Shown: one piece after another, positions 5,245-5,308 of the stretch
Numbering within the stretch: position 1 is the first letter of the stretch
Layout of the letters: every line of letters starts with the position of its first letter
Assembly: GCA_002426275.1 (NCBI GenBank)
Contig: DIPB01000164.1
Coordinates: 16,203 to 21,510, forward strand
DNA: 5,308 bases
Source: Firmicutes bacterium UBA5499
Lineage (GTDB): Bacteria; Bacillota; DTU084
Reading direction: 5' to 3'
Position numbers and translations under genes: made by a program
The notes under the pieces: generated by a model
What the model was told of the DNA's origin: nothing
The model's input: the letters and a program-made list of their open reading frames with translations, nothing else
Databases searched by the model: none

Positions 5245-5308
5245 ATGGCGATAACCCGGGAAACGGTAGAACATGTGGCCAGATTGGCTCGTCTGTCCCT
5301 TGGGGAAG
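5245..5308 (+). CDS. gatC: Asp/Glu-tRNA amidotransferase subunit C, N-terminal part
   Basis: Only the first 21 codons are in the window: MAITRETVEHVARLARLSLG followed by Glu. The pattern Thr-x-Glu-x-Val-x-x-Val-Ala-x-Leu-Ala-Arg-Leu is the characteristic opening of GatC. In the GatCAB complex this small subunit links the amidase GatA to GatB, helping convert Glu-tRNA(Gln) to Gln-tRNA(Gln), and Asp-tRNA(Asn) to Asn-tRNA(Asn), in the cytoplasm of bacteria that lack the direct synthetases. A ribosome binding site GAAGGTG (5231-5237) lies seven bases upstream of the ATG. gatA and gatB would be expected just right of the window. The rest of the gene is cut by the window edge. Confidence 0.92.
   Translation, partial: MAITRETVEHVARLARLSLGE

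Overview
The window most likely comes from an anaerobic, low-to-mid GC member of the Bacillota (Clostridia in the broad sense). The case rests on strong AGGAGG-type ribosome binding sites, the conserved ACT-domain (UPF0237) plus UPF0210 gene pair, and a gatC gene at the right edge. The exact lineage cannot be read from the sequence.

Left part (1-1669, + strand): the 3' end of an ECF-type sigma-70 factor, then an overlapping single-pass anti-sigma factor with a zinc-binding H-x3-C-x2-C motif. Next comes a small exported protein that looks like only the C-terminal half of RseB/MucB (DUF4367-like), and finally an unrecognised, basic, exported 211-residue protein with repeat-like segments. The four genes are tightly spaced and end at a strong terminator, so they look like one envelope-signalling operon. 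The sigma factor would drive transcription, the membrane protein would hold it, and the two exported proteins would sense or carry out the response.

Middle (1642-3409, - strand): the ACT-domain protein (UPF0237) and the 454-residue UPF0210/PFL-like protein form a two-gene operon. The stop codon of the first is built into the ribosome binding site of the second. This operon converges on the sigma operon, and both use the same back-to-back terminator.

The 3340-4265 stretch has no credible protein gene but is dense in base-paired structure. It has a good + strand promoter at 3418-3446, a perfect 7-bp hairpin near the predicted 5' end, many nested helices, and an 11-bp long-range helix joining 3896-3906 to 4049-4059. 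A terminator-like hairpin with a T run ends it at about 4184. I read this as a large structured noncoding RNA of roughly 650-730 nt. OLE RNA (ornate large extremophilic RNA) of anaerobic and extremophilic Bacillota is the leading known candidate by size and host type, but I cannot prove identity without a covariance-model search. This is the most interesting element in the window.

Right part (4250-5308, + strand): a type II toxin-antitoxin module pairing a RelB/DinJ-like ribbon-helix-helix antitoxin with a MazF/PemK-like toxin, with overlapping genes. A 380-base intergenic region follows, with a short perfect inverted repeat. The first 21 codons of gatC, the small subunit of the Glu-tRNA(Gln)/Asp-tRNA(Asn) amidotransferase, end the window.
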